A DNA stretch of 64,000 bases. Origin: Alkalihalobacillus sp. LMS6. Its GTDB lineage: Bacteria; Bacillota; Bacilli; Bacillales; Bacillaceae_D. The translations under genes and the position numbers were made by a program. Below are positions 25,525 through 33,930 of this stretch, one piece after another (positions within the stretch are counted from its first letter, which is position 1; each line of letters begins with the position of its first letter). The notes beneath the pieces are model-generated. The model saw nothing but the letters and a program-made list of their open reading frames with translations, did not search any database and was not told the origin of the DNA. Where the stretch lies: NCBI RefSeq assembly GCF_024362765.1, contig NZ_CP093302.1, forward strand, positions 2,541,564-2,605,563. Direction: 5' to 3'.

Positions 25525-25696
25525 CGACTTTACGTTCCTCCTTCGCCGACTTACGGTACATCCGTTTAGCCGCGCGATACTCTTTGCTTAACGATCGGTA
25601 ACGCTTCTTGGCGCGTTCGCGGCGCTCTTTTAGGTCGGCTACGTCCTCTGCGGCGGCTTTACGTAGCTTGGCGAGTAGGTCGCGACTAAGCTTCAT
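25508..25696 (-). CDS. Small basic coiled-coil protein
   Basis: 62 residues, nearly one long Lys/Arg-rich helix (KERRERAKKRYRSLSKEY). Overlaps the genes on both sides by 11-17 bp. Possible nucleic-acid binding, not shown by any motif. Confidence 0.5.
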   Translation of the reverse strand: MKLSRDLLAKLRKAAAEDVADLKERRERAKKRYRSLSKEYRAAKRMYRKSAKEERKVDGNIS

Positions 25697-25949
25697 CTTT
25701 TACCTTGTGGAACGTATAGATGCTATTTTTAGTTTGGATAACTAGGATATTCGACGTTTCCCAATCAGCGTTATAGGCTTCGACTGAGGATGTTCGAAGG
25801 ATTCTATCTTCGTAATCGAGGAACTGCGCGAATAATGGAGCGGATAATTGTACATTAGAAATTTCAACTACCTCGCCTATTAACTTATCCGCCAATCTAT
25901 GAGACTCGCCTTTTTTCGTTTTAACGCTAGAAATCTTATACTTCGTCAT
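25686..25949 (-). CDS. Phage protein, unknown
   Basis: 87 residues, beta-rich (GEVVEISNVQLSAPLFAQFL and ILVIQTKNSIYTFHKVKDEA). It starts on the stop codon of the RuvC-like gene and overlaps the next gene, so it belongs to the replication operon. No family recognised. Confidence 0.55.
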   Translation of the reverse strand: MTKYKISSVKTKKGESHRLADKLIGEVVEISNVQLSAPLFAQFLDYEDRILRTSSVEAYNADWETSNILVIQTKNSIYTFHKVKDEA

Positions 25950-26512
25950 TATTTACCGTCCCCTTCCGTTATCTTATCGATTAAATTGGCGTTAATCGCG
26001 AATGCTAGCCCGATAGACGCCGCGTCCGATTCGTCATCTACCGCAAACTCGCCCGTGTAGCCCGTATACCGCCGAACCGCCGCCGCTATTTCGTCCTTCT
26101 CCGCCTTACCGCTGCCCGTTACCAGCCGCTTAACCTGCGACTGTCCTACGCCGAGCGCCGGTCGTTTGCCGGGCGCCTCGAATTTATCAAACGCGAGCCC
26201 GAACGTATTTACCGCTCGCTCGCACGCTGACCATGCCGCCATTACGGGGTAGTTCGTGCCCGACGACTTGGCGCTAAAATCTTCGCGGGTAATATAGTCG
26301 AAGCCCGCGGTCTTTACGTGTCGATCGAGGAATGTCAACGCCCATCCTTCGATTATCTTCGCGCGGTGTCCGTGAGGGCGCTTGGATTCCGGGGCGATGT
26401 GAGATAGCGCCGTGATACGAGGGCGGCGCGCTTTAATTTCGATGATGGCGACGCCGGGTCGTTTCATGGACGTATCGAACGCGAGGATGCGGAGGGTCTT
26501 TTTAACAGTCAT
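25949..26512 (-). CDS. RuvC-like Holliday junction resolvase
   Basis: 187 residues. RILAFDTSMKRPGVAII gives the first catalytic Asp, a central Glu lies in YITREDFSAKSS, and the C-terminal DDESDAASIGLAFA carries the last acidic pair. The motif VGQSQVKRLVTGSGKAEKDE is typical of RuvC/phage pox-type resolvases. It should resolve recombination or replication branches before packaging. Confidence 0.82.
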   Translation of the reverse strand: MTVKKTLRILAFDTSMKRPGVAIIEIKARRPRITALSHIAPESKRPHGHRAKIIEGWALTFLDRHVKTAGFDYITREDFSAKSSGTNYPVMAAWSACERAVNTFGLAFDKFEAPGKRPALGVGQSQVKRLVTGSGKAEKDEIAAAVRRYTGYTGEFAVDDESDAASIGLAFAINANLIDKITEGDGK

Positions 26513-26718
26513 ATTTCATATCCCACAACTAAAATATAATCGTATATACTACTGTGCCAATCATTATTACCGCCACGCCTTGCCGATTCCGAGTACACTT
26601 CTTGTATCTGAACAGATAAACCTTCCTCATTAAACTCGTCTATTGTATCTTGAAGAATTGTATTAAGCGTGTTAATGTTCTTACTCACGACTAATTTTGA
26701 CCTCTTAATACTTTTCAT
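26509..26718 (-). CDS. Small phage protein, Cse60-like
   Basis: 69 residues. The pattern of a short N-terminal strand, LNTILQDTIDEFNEEGLSVQ, then a long strand pair ending YDYILVVGYEI recalls the small Cse60/sporulation-type family also found in phages. The resemblance is weak. It overlaps both neighbours by 4 bp in the replication operon. Confidence 0.5.
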   Translation of the reverse strand: MKSIKRSKLVVSKNINTLNTILQDTIDEFNEEGLSVQIQEVYSESARRGGNNDWHSSIYDYILVVGYEI

Positions 26719-27734
26719 CCGCGCACCTCCTCGATCTGCTGTACCGCTGCTTGTAGTCGCTGCTTCTTCCAGTCCGGCATTCGGCTTCGTAATACCCTCG
26801 ATAGCTGCTCGCGATGCCCCGCTAATTCCTCGTCCGTTGTCGACTTGACAATCGCGCCTTTGAAGTCGTTATATGCCCAATCGTCGAGCAGGTCGATCGC
26901 CGGCGGCTTTCGCTCGCGCCATGCCTTCGTAACTCGCGCAAACTTCGAGAGCACCACGTCTCTTTCCGCGTCGGTGACGTATAGCCCGAACGTCTTGTTG
27001 CGGTTTAATTCCTGCGCCCACTTAACGCCGTACGTAAGCTGATTCAGCACGATATAGTAGTCGAGGTCGTACATTTCCGAGTAGCAATACGTCTGCAATA
27101 CGTGACCTTCCTTCGGCTCCGTTAGCTTCCTAAACTCCGCGTATGATTTTTGGAACGACTTCACTTCGAGCCCCACGCGGTATTCGGCGCCATCCTCCGC
27201 GGTGTAAATTAGAATGCCGTCGGGGAGTCCGTTAAGCGCAAATCGCTCGCCGTTATATTCGACTTCGTGGACGACTTTGCGAAAGTGTTCGAAGCTAGGC
27301 TCGCCGCGGTCGGTACGCTCGAAACGAAACTTTGGCGCCCGCCCCGTAAACTTTTCGAAGTGGCGTTCGCATAGCAAGATTTCACGCTGAACGAGGTCGC
27401 CAATCGCGCTTCCTAACGAAGTCCAGTCGCGCTGATTCGGGGTCGGCGTTTGTGGATCGGCTGCCTTACGACCGCCTACCGCCTTTTCGTAGAGTTCGCG
27501 GTCAGAGTTGCCGGAAGCGGACGGTCCGAATGCGGGGCGCTTAACGCCGTCGGGTCCGTAGATATATTTACGCCAAGCGTTCTTCTCGCCGAGCTGTTCG
27601 CGTAAGACTCTCGCGTACTGGTCGTGCAGCTCCGCGTCCATTTCGTCATCGTACGGCTGTGGGTACTGATGGAACTCGTAAAGCATATCGTTTAAGTCTT
27701 GCGCCATCTTTTGCGCTAACGCTAGTCCTTCGAT
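26715..27734 (-). CDS. PD-(D/E)XK exonuclease (RecB/Cas4-like fold), apparent AUC start
   Basis: About 339 residues. GLPDGILIYTAEDG followed by YRVGLEVKSFQKS fits the D...ExK core of a RecB-family nuclease. A Glu-rich helical N-terminus and a QTYCYSEMY helix (QhxxY-like) also fit. AAGGAG overlaps the end of the polymerase gene and ATC follows 9 bases later, 2 bp beyond the polymerase stop region. A TTG at 27788 would force a 50-bp overlap. I prefer the AUC start. The protein would process DNA ends in recombination. There is no 4Fe-4S cysteine set as in Cas4. Confidence 0.72.
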   Translation of the reverse strand: MEGLALAQKMAQDLNDMLYEFHQYPQPYDDEMDAELHDQYARVLREQLGEKNAWRKYIYGPDGVKRPAFGPSASGNSDRELYEKAVGGRKAADPQTPTPNQRDWTSLGSAIGDLVQREILLCERHFEKFTGRAPKFRFERTDRGEPSFEHFRKVVHEVEYNGERFALNGLPDGILIYTAEDGAEYRVGLEVKSFQKSYAEFRKLTEPKEGHVLQTYCYSEMYDLDYYIVLNQLTYGVKWAQELNRNKTFGLYVTDAERDVVLSKFARVTKAWRERKPPAIDLLDDWAYNDFKGAIVKSTTDEELAGHREQLSRVLRSRMPDWKKQRLQAAVQQIEEVRG

Positions 27735-27738
27735 AAAA

Positions 27739-29925
27739 TCACGCTCCTTCTCGTTTTTCAAACCACTCGTTAATGTCGACTTTTTCAAGCCATCTTTCGG
27801 GATTTATCTCAACGTCACAATTTACTGGGACGATTAATTTAACTGCGTCTTCCATAACCTTCTTTATAGTCATCAAGTTTTCGCGACTAATATCTGAAGG
27901 GCAATCGAAAACTAATTCATCATGGCATTGTAAAGATATATAGGTATTCATTGGAGGTAATACAGGCTCTAAATCGCCAATAGCTTTCTTTAAAATAGAA
28001 CCCGCGGTAGCTTGAATTGGGAAGTTGCCTGCTTGTCGATCAGCCCCGTACCCTTTAAACCGATCCTTCGCCTTATATTCGTTTGCTAATCGTCTTTTTC
28101 TACCGAATATATCCGTTACGAAACCTTGACGACGCGCGGTTTTCTTTTGAGTATCCATGTATGATTCGATCCCGCTGTAACCTTTGAAGTAATTTTCGAT
28201 AATCGTCTTAGCTTCCTTCTCAGTTATTTCCAACGTGTTCGACAAACCTTTCGCGCTCATCCCGTACACGATTCCGAAGTTTACGACCTTCGCCTGCTTA
28301 CGAAGTTTCTGACATTCGTGACCCTCGACGTCCTTATATTTTTCAATATCTTCATACGTATATTTTCCATTAGAAATCATCGCAGCGGTTGTCGAGTGAA
28401 TATCGCGACCCTCATGGAAAGCGTGAATCAACGCCTTCTCGTTCGCTAGGTGCGCCAGTACGCGTAACTCTATCTGAGAGTAATCGATAGAAACGAGTAT
28501 CCGGTCTGGTCCAGTAGTCGTAAACAGTTTCCGAACCTCCGGTCGTTTAGCGGGAATCTGCTGAGTGTTCGGGTCTTTACAAGTAAACCGTCCGGTCGCC
28601 GCACCAAACGTGTTATGCCACGGATGAATCATTCCGTCCGATTTCACGCTATGCGGTAATTTAGACGTAAAAGCCTGCCGTAATTTACCTACACCGCGGT
28701 ACTCTAGAATAAGCGAAACTACTTCGTGTTCTTTTTCTATTCGTTTGAGCGTCTTAACTCCCGTTGAACCATTATCAATGTCCGGAAGCTTCAAGTCTTC
28801 GTAAAGCTTTTTCTTTAACTGAGCCGGCGAATTAAGGTTCACTTCTTCCTTGAAAATTTCGTGGATTCGAGCCTGTAAATCCGATTCTTCTAAAGAAAAC
28901 TTCTCATCTAACTTATTAGCTGACTCTACATCAAACTTAATACCGCGAATGTCTGACCATATAAAAGTTCTAGCAACAGGCATCTCTATGTTGAAGATTA
29001 AGTCACGCAACTCCTTCAATCGGTCAGTACCAAGATGTTCCATAATCCAGTCGAACAGTTCTAACGTTTTCTCAGTATCACCCGCAGCATAAGGCAGCGC
29101 GACCTCTAACCTTATTTTATTGAAAGGTGTATTAGCGAATAACTCATCGAAATTGTCGCTTGGTTTTTTTAGCCAATCGCTAATTAAATCTTTCAACCGA
29201 TGCGACCGGTTCTCGTCCATTGTCATCGCCATAATTCGTGTATCAGCGTAGAGGTTATCGATTAGGTTGACGCCTAGTTTCACCCAAAACCATTTACAAT
29301 CGAAAGGGGCGTTATGCATGACGTTAGGAGTTGTTTCCATCGCGCGAATAAGCTCCGTAGATAAATCGTCTAATTTAACGTTGACCTCGTTTTCGTGCGC
29401 TAAGGGTACGTAATAATGACGCTCCCGTGTCGAGACGGAGAATCCTGCCATCTCACCTTTCCACGGGTCTAGCGCGTCTTTATTTTCACCGTACGTCTCG
29501 CAGTCGATTGCGACAATGTCCGCGTTGATTACGTCGAGCTCCATCTGCTTCAAAGTTTCCGGAGTGTTAGCTAAAACGTAGTTATCAGGTGTTTTCGCAA
29601 CTAAATCCGCTAGCTTAGCTTCTCTGGTCATTTCGGCAACCGACGGGTATAGCCGAAGCGCCTCCGCCTTGCTAAAAGCCTTTGGAGCGCCCCGCTTGTT
29701 TACGGAGTCCCTCGGATCGCGTCCGATTAATCCTTCGTCCATCGCCGCCTTAATTTCGGTTAATTTCCGGCGGTCGTTGTCGGCTAACTTCGGATTACCG
29801 AGGAGCCGCGCCCATGCTTCCGGCAACGTTTCCGCCGTCTTAGCGGACTTCTGCGCCGCGACCGCCTTTTGTTGGCGTTCTTTGGCGGCGCCAGCCCGAT
29901 CGACATTTAACGTTAATTTTCCGAT
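27739..29925 (-). CDS. polA-like: Family A DNA polymerase with 3'-5' exonuclease, apparent AUC start
   Basis: About 728 residues. Exonuclease motifs: VAIDCETYGENK (Exo I), HNAPFDCKWF (Exo II), YAAGDTEKTLEL (Exo III region). Polymerase motifs: DYSQIELRVLAH (A), RKQAKVVNFGIVYGMS (B), CHDELVFD (C). There is no 5'-3' nuclease domain. AGGAGG stands before ATCGGAAAATTAACG at 29925, which is in frame and adds 33 residues upstream of the first ATG at 29826; no ribosome site precedes that ATG. I therefore place the start at AUC. It should be the phage replicase. Confidence 0.92.
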   Translation of the reverse strand: MGKLTLNVDRAGAAKERQQKAVAAQKSAKTAETLPEAWARLLGNPKLADNDRRKLTEIKAAMDEGLIGRDPRDSVNKRGAPKAFSKAEALRLYPSVAEMTREAKLADLVAKTPDNYVLANTPETLKQMELDVINADIVAIDCETYGENKDALDPWKGEMAGFSVSTRERHYYVPLAHENEVNVKLDDLSTELIRAMETTPNVMHNAPFDCKWFWVKLGVNLIDNLYADTRIMAMTMDENRSHRLKDLISDWLKKPSDNFDELFANTPFNKIRLEVALPYAAGDTEKTLELFDWIMEHLGTDRLKELRDLIFNIEMPVARTFIWSDIRGIKFDVESANKLDEKFSLEESDLQARIHEIFKEEVNLNSPAQLKKKLYEDLKLPDIDNGSTGVKTLKRIEKEHEVVSLILEYRGVGKLRQAFTSKLPHSVKSDGMIHPWHNTFGAATGRFTCKDPNTQQIPAKRPEVRKLFTTTGPDRILVSIDYSQIELRVLAHLANEKALIHAFHEGRDIHSTTAAMISNGKYTYEDIEKYKDVEGHECQKLRKQAKVVNFGIVYGMSAKGLSNTLEITEKEAKTIIENYFKGYSGIESYMDTQKKTARRQGFVTDIFGRKRRLANEYKAKDRFKGYGADRQAGNFPIQATAGSILKKAIGDLEPVLPPMNTYISLQCHDELVFDCPSDISRENLMTIKKVMEDAVKLIVPVNCDVEINPERWLEKVDINEWFEKREGA

Positions 29926-29978
29926 AGCGACCGACCTCCTTTTCCTGCGTCAAATTTTCCGTTAGGATAGTTGCGTTA

Positions 29979-31061
29979 TTAAACGTCGAAGCGAGATTCG
30001 ACCGGGGTTACGAGTTCCATAGACTTGGGCAACGTGTACGTTCCGTATTCAAGTTCGCCTAAATATTCCGGAACTTCTAGAATAAATTCCCCAAACCCGC
30101 CTCCGCTTTCTATAATAGTCGTAATACCTTCATAATCGTTCAATCCGTGGCATCCTTCCGCACCTAAGAAACGGACCAAATCGCCCTCTTTATACTCGTC
30201 TTTCTCGCGCTTAATCTTCGCCCATTTACCGTCTTCCGCGCTAACCTTTTCGATGGCAGACGGTTTTGCATAATCGTAGTCGGAGCCGTCTAATAGCTTA
30301 ATCCTAATCTCACCGCGGTGGTCGCGTTCGGATTCGTCGATCTTTACGATGGTTCCCGCCTCAATATCGTCGTATCGCGTTCCACCAATCACCTTCGCGA
30401 AGTCTCCGTCCCCGAACGTTGGCGGGGCGGGTTTAGGCGTGTTAGCGGCGGCTACTTCCGCGGGAGTTGCTTTGCGGAAATGCTCGGAGTCTACGTGATG
30501 AATTCTGCCGACATAATCCTCGTACCCATGCGCTAAGACTTCTATGATAATTCCGCTGCCTCTTGTATCCGTAACTTTACCGAGCCTCATTTCCGTAGTC
30601 GTTATCACGTAAGGATCGTCCGCGGTCGGCAATGCTACGACGTAATCTCCGACCTTCAACGGCTCCTCCGCGTCCCCTTCGCCTTCAACTTCGCTAGTCG
30701 CTCGTTTCTGTAACGCAGCCACATCGGACTCTACCGCAGATAGGCGCGCCTCTAGGTCGGCGGCAGGGGTTTCGACTTTGCGGAATATAGTTAAATTACC
30801 TCGAAAAACTGCCCGCGTTTGAGTCTCGTCAATGTTATCTTTGAAACGAACGTAAGTATCACCGTCAAAGTCAGGCTGAATAGACTCAAAATACTCACCA
30901 CTTTCTGCGTCTCTAAAGTTAGTAGCGTTGATTAGAACGATATTACCCGCTTCGGTAGCATCGCTTTCCTCGACTCGTACGTACTCCGCGCCCTCATACG
31001 CCACCTTTTCGATCACGCCCGCCTTAGCCTCGATTACCTTTACGCCTGTTAGTGCCGTCAT
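29979..31061 (-). CDS. Phage protein with repeated SH3-like beta modules
   Basis: 360 residues. Modules beginning GDYVVALP, GDFAKVIGGTRYDDIEAG and GDLVRFLGAEGC each resemble an SH3/KOW-like barrel, around a central coiled-coil strip (DLEARLSAVESDVAALQKRA). Similar modules occur in the 154-residue protein at 17083. Such proteins in Bacillus phages have no assigned role. It lies at the start of the replication operon. Confidence 0.6.
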   Translation of the reverse strand: MTALTGVKVIEAKAGVIEKVAYEGAEYVRVEESDATEAGNIVLINATNFRDAESGEYFESIQPDFDGDTYVRFKDNIDETQTRAVFRGNLTIFRKVETPAADLEARLSAVESDVAALQKRATSEVEGEGDAEEPLKVGDYVVALPTADDPYVITTTEMRLGKVTDTRGSGIIIEVLAHGYEDYVGRIHHVDSEHFRKATPAEVAAANTPKPAPPTFGDGDFAKVIGGTRYDDIEAGTIVKIDESERDHRGEIRIKLLDGSDYDYAKPSAIEKVSAEDGKWAKIKREKDEYKEGDLVRFLGAEGCHGLNDYEGITTIIESGGGFGEFILEVPEYLGELEYGTYTLPKSMELVTPVESRFDV

Positions 31062-31062
31062 A

Positions 31063-31461
31063 TTATACCGCCTCCGTTTTCGTAGTTTCTTCGCCTACCA
31101 CGTTCAACTTAACCCAACGTTTCGCCACGCTTGCTTCCGTCGACCAATACTCCTGCAACCCGCGGTTTTCGAACATGTACACCGTCTCGTCTCGGACACC
31201 GATGATGTAGTCGCAGTCACTCTCGGAGTACGCTGTACCGTTACCTTTCCGCGCAAATACGACTAGCGCGTTTCGACGATCGGGACGGATATGCAGCGTT
31301 TTTACTTGCACGGTTGCCCACTCGCCGCTCACCGGGTCTTTAGCGACCAGATCGTACACTTCCGCACATAGCGGCTGCGCGACCTCCCATCCGAGGTTAA
31401 GAAGCGCCCGTGCCGCCGTCATTTCCGATACCTTGCCGACCACTTGCGTAGAATGCGCCAT
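31063..31461 (-). CDS. PD-(D/E)XK endonuclease-like protein (PDDEXK_5 type)
   Basis: 132 residues. GKVSEMTAARALLNLGWEV, then EVYDLVAKDP and WATVQVKTLH give the E...YDL(V/A)...QVKT pattern of the group I intron-type/PDDEXK_5 nucleases. The acidic residue in YDLV and the QVK lysine would form the active site. It may act on branched or recombining DNA. Confidence 0.68.
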   Translation of the reverse strand: MAHSTQVVGKVSEMTAARALLNLGWEVAQPLCAEVYDLVAKDPVSGEWATVQVKTLHIRPDRRNALVVFARKGNGTAYSESDCDYIIGVRDETVYMFENRGLQEYWSTEASVAKRWVKLNVVGEETTKTEAV

Positions 31462-31631
31462 TAAACGTCCTCCTTCGAAAAATGAACGAATTTATTGCTG
31501 AACCTTTCGCGTCCCTTACCGTACATTTCCGCGTGAGTTTGCGGCTTTTTCCCTTCCGAATAAACTGGCGTGAAAGGTACGCCCTTTTCCTTCGCTTGCT
31601 TGCGTCTATCTTTCCGTGGAATTAATCGCAT
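31461..31631 (-). CDS. Small basic phage protein, unknown
   Basis: 56 residues (MRLIPRKDRRKQAKEKGVPF at the start), basic. Start preceded by AAAAGGGG; stop overlaps the next start (TAATG). Contains HAEMYGKGRERFSNKFVHF. No family recognised. Confidence 0.6.
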   Translation of the reverse strand: MRLIPRKDRRKQAKEKGVPFTPVYSEGKKPQTHAEMYGKGRERFSNKFVHFSKEDV

Positions 31632-31688
31632 ATTACCGTCCCCTTTTCGTTTATTTTTACGTTTAATTAGCCGGCTAAATCGCGCGGA

Positions 31689-32462
31689 TCAGAACGGATG
31701 ATCCTCGCTGTCTTCTACGTCATATTCCGAAGCTTCCTCTTGACTCGCGGTCAGACCGATCTTACCTACGTCGAAGCCCGCTTTAACGAGGTTTTCGACC
31801 TGTTCGGCGTGATTAGCTTCGTACAGAATCGAATCGAATAGCGTATCATTGAACGGCTTGCCTTTTTCCGCTTCAAACGCCGCCTGTTCCTCCGCGGTTA
31901 GACCCTTCTTAACGTTTACGATCGGGGAAAGAGATACCGACGTGCTCGTACCGGAGCCACTTTTCGACAACTTGAACGCGAGGTCGCCCGCCGCAATCTC
32001 CTCCTCGTATTCTTTAATCGTCGCGTGAATCGCCTGAGCTTGCGCTTTTGATACGTCGACTACGATATCTTTGCCTTCGGTAAGATCGAAGAATCCCATC
32101 ATATATCGTTCCTTACCGCGGTAAAGTCTAGCCGATTCCTTCTCGTCATCTTCCGTAGAGGTGTCGCCGGCAGTCCTCGCTTGATTCGCGCGGTCTTGAT
32201 GATATTTCGCGGCTAAGTCCCAAGGCGTTTCCGTGCCCTCTACGATAAACCCTTTCGCATTACGTTCCGGCGGCGGGTCCGGCGTAAACGAGTAAACCTT
32301 GCCAAAGATACCGTAACTATGGAAGGAAGCGAGGTCTTGCGCGCCTTTAACGAGTACCTTAAGCGCCGTGCCCGTTTTAAATTTCGTAAAGCTCGCCGAC
32401 TCCTTACCTTCTTGTGTCGCGTCCAATGATTCGAGTGCTGCCGCGCCTTTATTTACTGCCAT
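31689..32462 (-). CDS. ssb-like: Phage single-stranded DNA-binding protein
   Basis: 257 residues. The C-terminus is an acidic tail ending EYDVEDSEDHPF, the tail-with-terminal-Phe arrangement used by SSB proteins to recruit partners. The body contains aromatic-rich beta regions (FHSYGIFGKVYSFTP, YMMGFFDLTEGKDIVVDVS). It precedes the nuclease and polymerase genes in the replication operon. The family is probably T7 gp2.5/T4 gp32-like rather than the bacterial SSB family. Confidence 0.68.
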   Translation of the reverse strand: MAVNKGAAALESLDATQEGKESASFTKFKTGTALKVLVKGAQDLASFHSYGIFGKVYSFTPDPPPERNAKGFIVEGTETPWDLAAKYHQDRANQARTAGDTSTEDDEKESARLYRGKERYMMGFFDLTEGKDIVVDVSKAQAQAIHATIKEYEEEIAAGDLAFKLSKSGSGTSTSVSLSPIVNVKKGLTAEEQAAFEAEKGKPFNDTLFDSILYEANHAEQVENLVKAGFDVGKIGLTASQEEASEYDVEDSEDHPF

Positions 32463-32588
32463 AAAATAACCGTCCCCTTCGCTGCGCGTTTGTGCGCGTA
32501 ATATATTCGGGCTAAAGCCGCGCCCGCGACGATACCCTAGCGATAGTCAACACGCCAAGATACCGTCGCCGGAACGCTTTTCCGACGT

Positions 32589-33872
32589 CTAGCTAGCAGT
32601 CTTTCTACGACCTAATTCCGTTTCAATTAAACGTTCAATGTTCGGCTCTGCGATATTCTTAGCCGCATTAAAGTCCGCGTTACTCTTGAATCCGCAAGCC
32701 ACGCATTTAAACTGCGCCTGAGTTTCGCGATTCTCTTCCGCAATGTGTCCACAGCATGAACACCGCTGCGACGTATACCGCGGATTTATCTTTTTAACGG
32801 CGATTCCGCGCTCTTTCGCTTTATACTCGACGAACGTCTGTAGCTCGAAATAACTCCAATTCGCGAGGAACTTTTCGCGGTTATTAATACCGGACAAATC
32901 CTCGAATTGAATTGTGCCGCAGCCGTTCTTCTCAGCAATGTCTACGATATATTTCGAGTAAACGTGATTCTTCGTTCGACGAAAGTTATCGACCTTTCCG
33001 CGAAGCTTTTCGATCGGCTTAATACGCGTCTTTCTCCCGTGCCCTTTACGTCCGTCCCCGCAATATTTCGCTTGCTGTAATAAAGCGTTGCGGCGCGCTT
33101 CTACTCGGCGGCGAAACTCGCTAATCTCGTCACCTACGATGTCGTATCGGAGCCAGTCGTCGAAATTAAACGCCATGTAAGCTGCTTTGACTACGCCGAG
33201 GTCTACTCCCATAACGCGAAAAGGATCGAGGTTAGCTTCGGTCGCTTCGAATGAGTACGATAGTGAGGCGTACCACTTGTTCTTTTTGCGCAGGATCTTC
33301 GAGTCGCATAGGCGGTACTCGCCGGAAACGAGTCGGTCAAATATCGCGAGGGCTCCGCCTTTCGTGCGTATCTCAACTTCGAAGGAGGTCGGGAGGTTGC
33401 GCTCCTTTGCGCCGGACTTCGATAGGAGTGGGAATTTAATCGTCCGCAGACCACCCTCTTTGGTTAATTTCGTCTTCTGTGCGCGAATTGGTATGGGCTG
33501 CTCACGCTTAAAACTTGGGATAGAGGTTTCTCCGCCTAATACACCCTTAAAATGTTTATTAAATATACTGGTTGCTTCACGAGTAGCCACGTTTAACGCT
33601 GACGTCCCTACGTACGAAAACTCTTTAATTGATTGTTGGTATAGGTCAGAATCTCTTTTCCTGCCGGTGCCTAATTTGTCAAAACCTAACTTTTCACCAA
33701 ACCTTTGCTGATATCCGTAAGCTATGTTCTGGTAATCCCAATTCATTTGAATCGATATATTTTTCGTTTTCCAAACCGCATATTCAACCGATCTAAGAGT
33801 TTTACCTAAATCGTCCCACGATATTTTAATAGGTTTAAGTAATTCAAAATTCATCGTCTTTACAACTTTCAT
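32589..33872 (-). CDS. cas12f: Cas12f (type V-F CRISPR nuclease), AsCas12f1-like
   Basis: 427 residues. From memory it aligns along its length with AsCas12f1 (422 residues): YMAF after the first RuvC motif, RIKPIEKLR, KYIVDIAEKNGCGTIQFEDL, RYTSQRCSCCGHI and NADFNAAKNIAEPNI. Catalytic residues are D224 (MGVDLG), E324 (IQFEDL) and D400 (NADFN). The zinc finger uses C371, C374, C390, C393. All are intact, so an active nuclease is expected, not a dead TnpB-derived repressor. ATGGAGG precedes the start. No TnpA, no IS ends, and a repeat array lies 58 bp upstream. Cas12f dimers use a crRNA-tracrRNA to cut DNA next to a T-rich PAM. Confidence 0.92.
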   Translation of the reverse strand: MKVVKTMNFELLKPIKISWDDLGKTLRSVEYAVWKTKNISIQMNWDYQNIAYGYQQRFGEKLGFDKLGTGRKRDSDLYQQSIKEFSYVGTSALNVATREATSIFNKHFKGVLGGETSIPSFKREQPIPIRAQKTKLTKEGGLRTIKFPLLSKSGAKERNLPTSFEVEIRTKGGALAIFDRLVSGEYRLCDSKILRKKNKWYASLSYSFEATEANLDPFRVMGVDLGVVKAAYMAFNFDDWLRYDIVGDEISEFRRRVEARRNALLQQAKYCGDGRKGHGRKTRIKPIEKLRGKVDNFRRTKNHVYSKYIVDIAEKNGCGTIQFEDLSGINNREKFLANWSYFELQTFVEYKAKERGIAVKKINPRYTSQRCSCCGHIAEENRETQAQFKCVACGFKSNADFNAAKNIAEPNIERLIETELGRRKTAS

Positions 33873-33930
33873 CTATATTACCTCCATTAATATGTTCGCT
33901 TAGGATTCGCACTTGGCAGAATCTATACAA

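Noticed and set aside
26715-27734. Cas4-type adaptation nuclease linked to the CRISPR locus
   Set aside because: RecB-like core is present but no iron-sulfur cysteines, it lies 6 kb away in the polymerase operon, and there is no cas1 or cas2.
33187-33711. Long plus-strand reading frames inside the cas12f region
   Set aside because: They are antisense shadows of cas12f without ribosome sites or family motifs.
32589-33872. IS200/IS605 TnpB transposon-associated protein
   Set aside because: No TnpA, no IS end hairpins, and the gene is next to a true repeat-spacer array with differing spacers. The sequence follows AsCas12f1 more closely than the TnpB I can recall.
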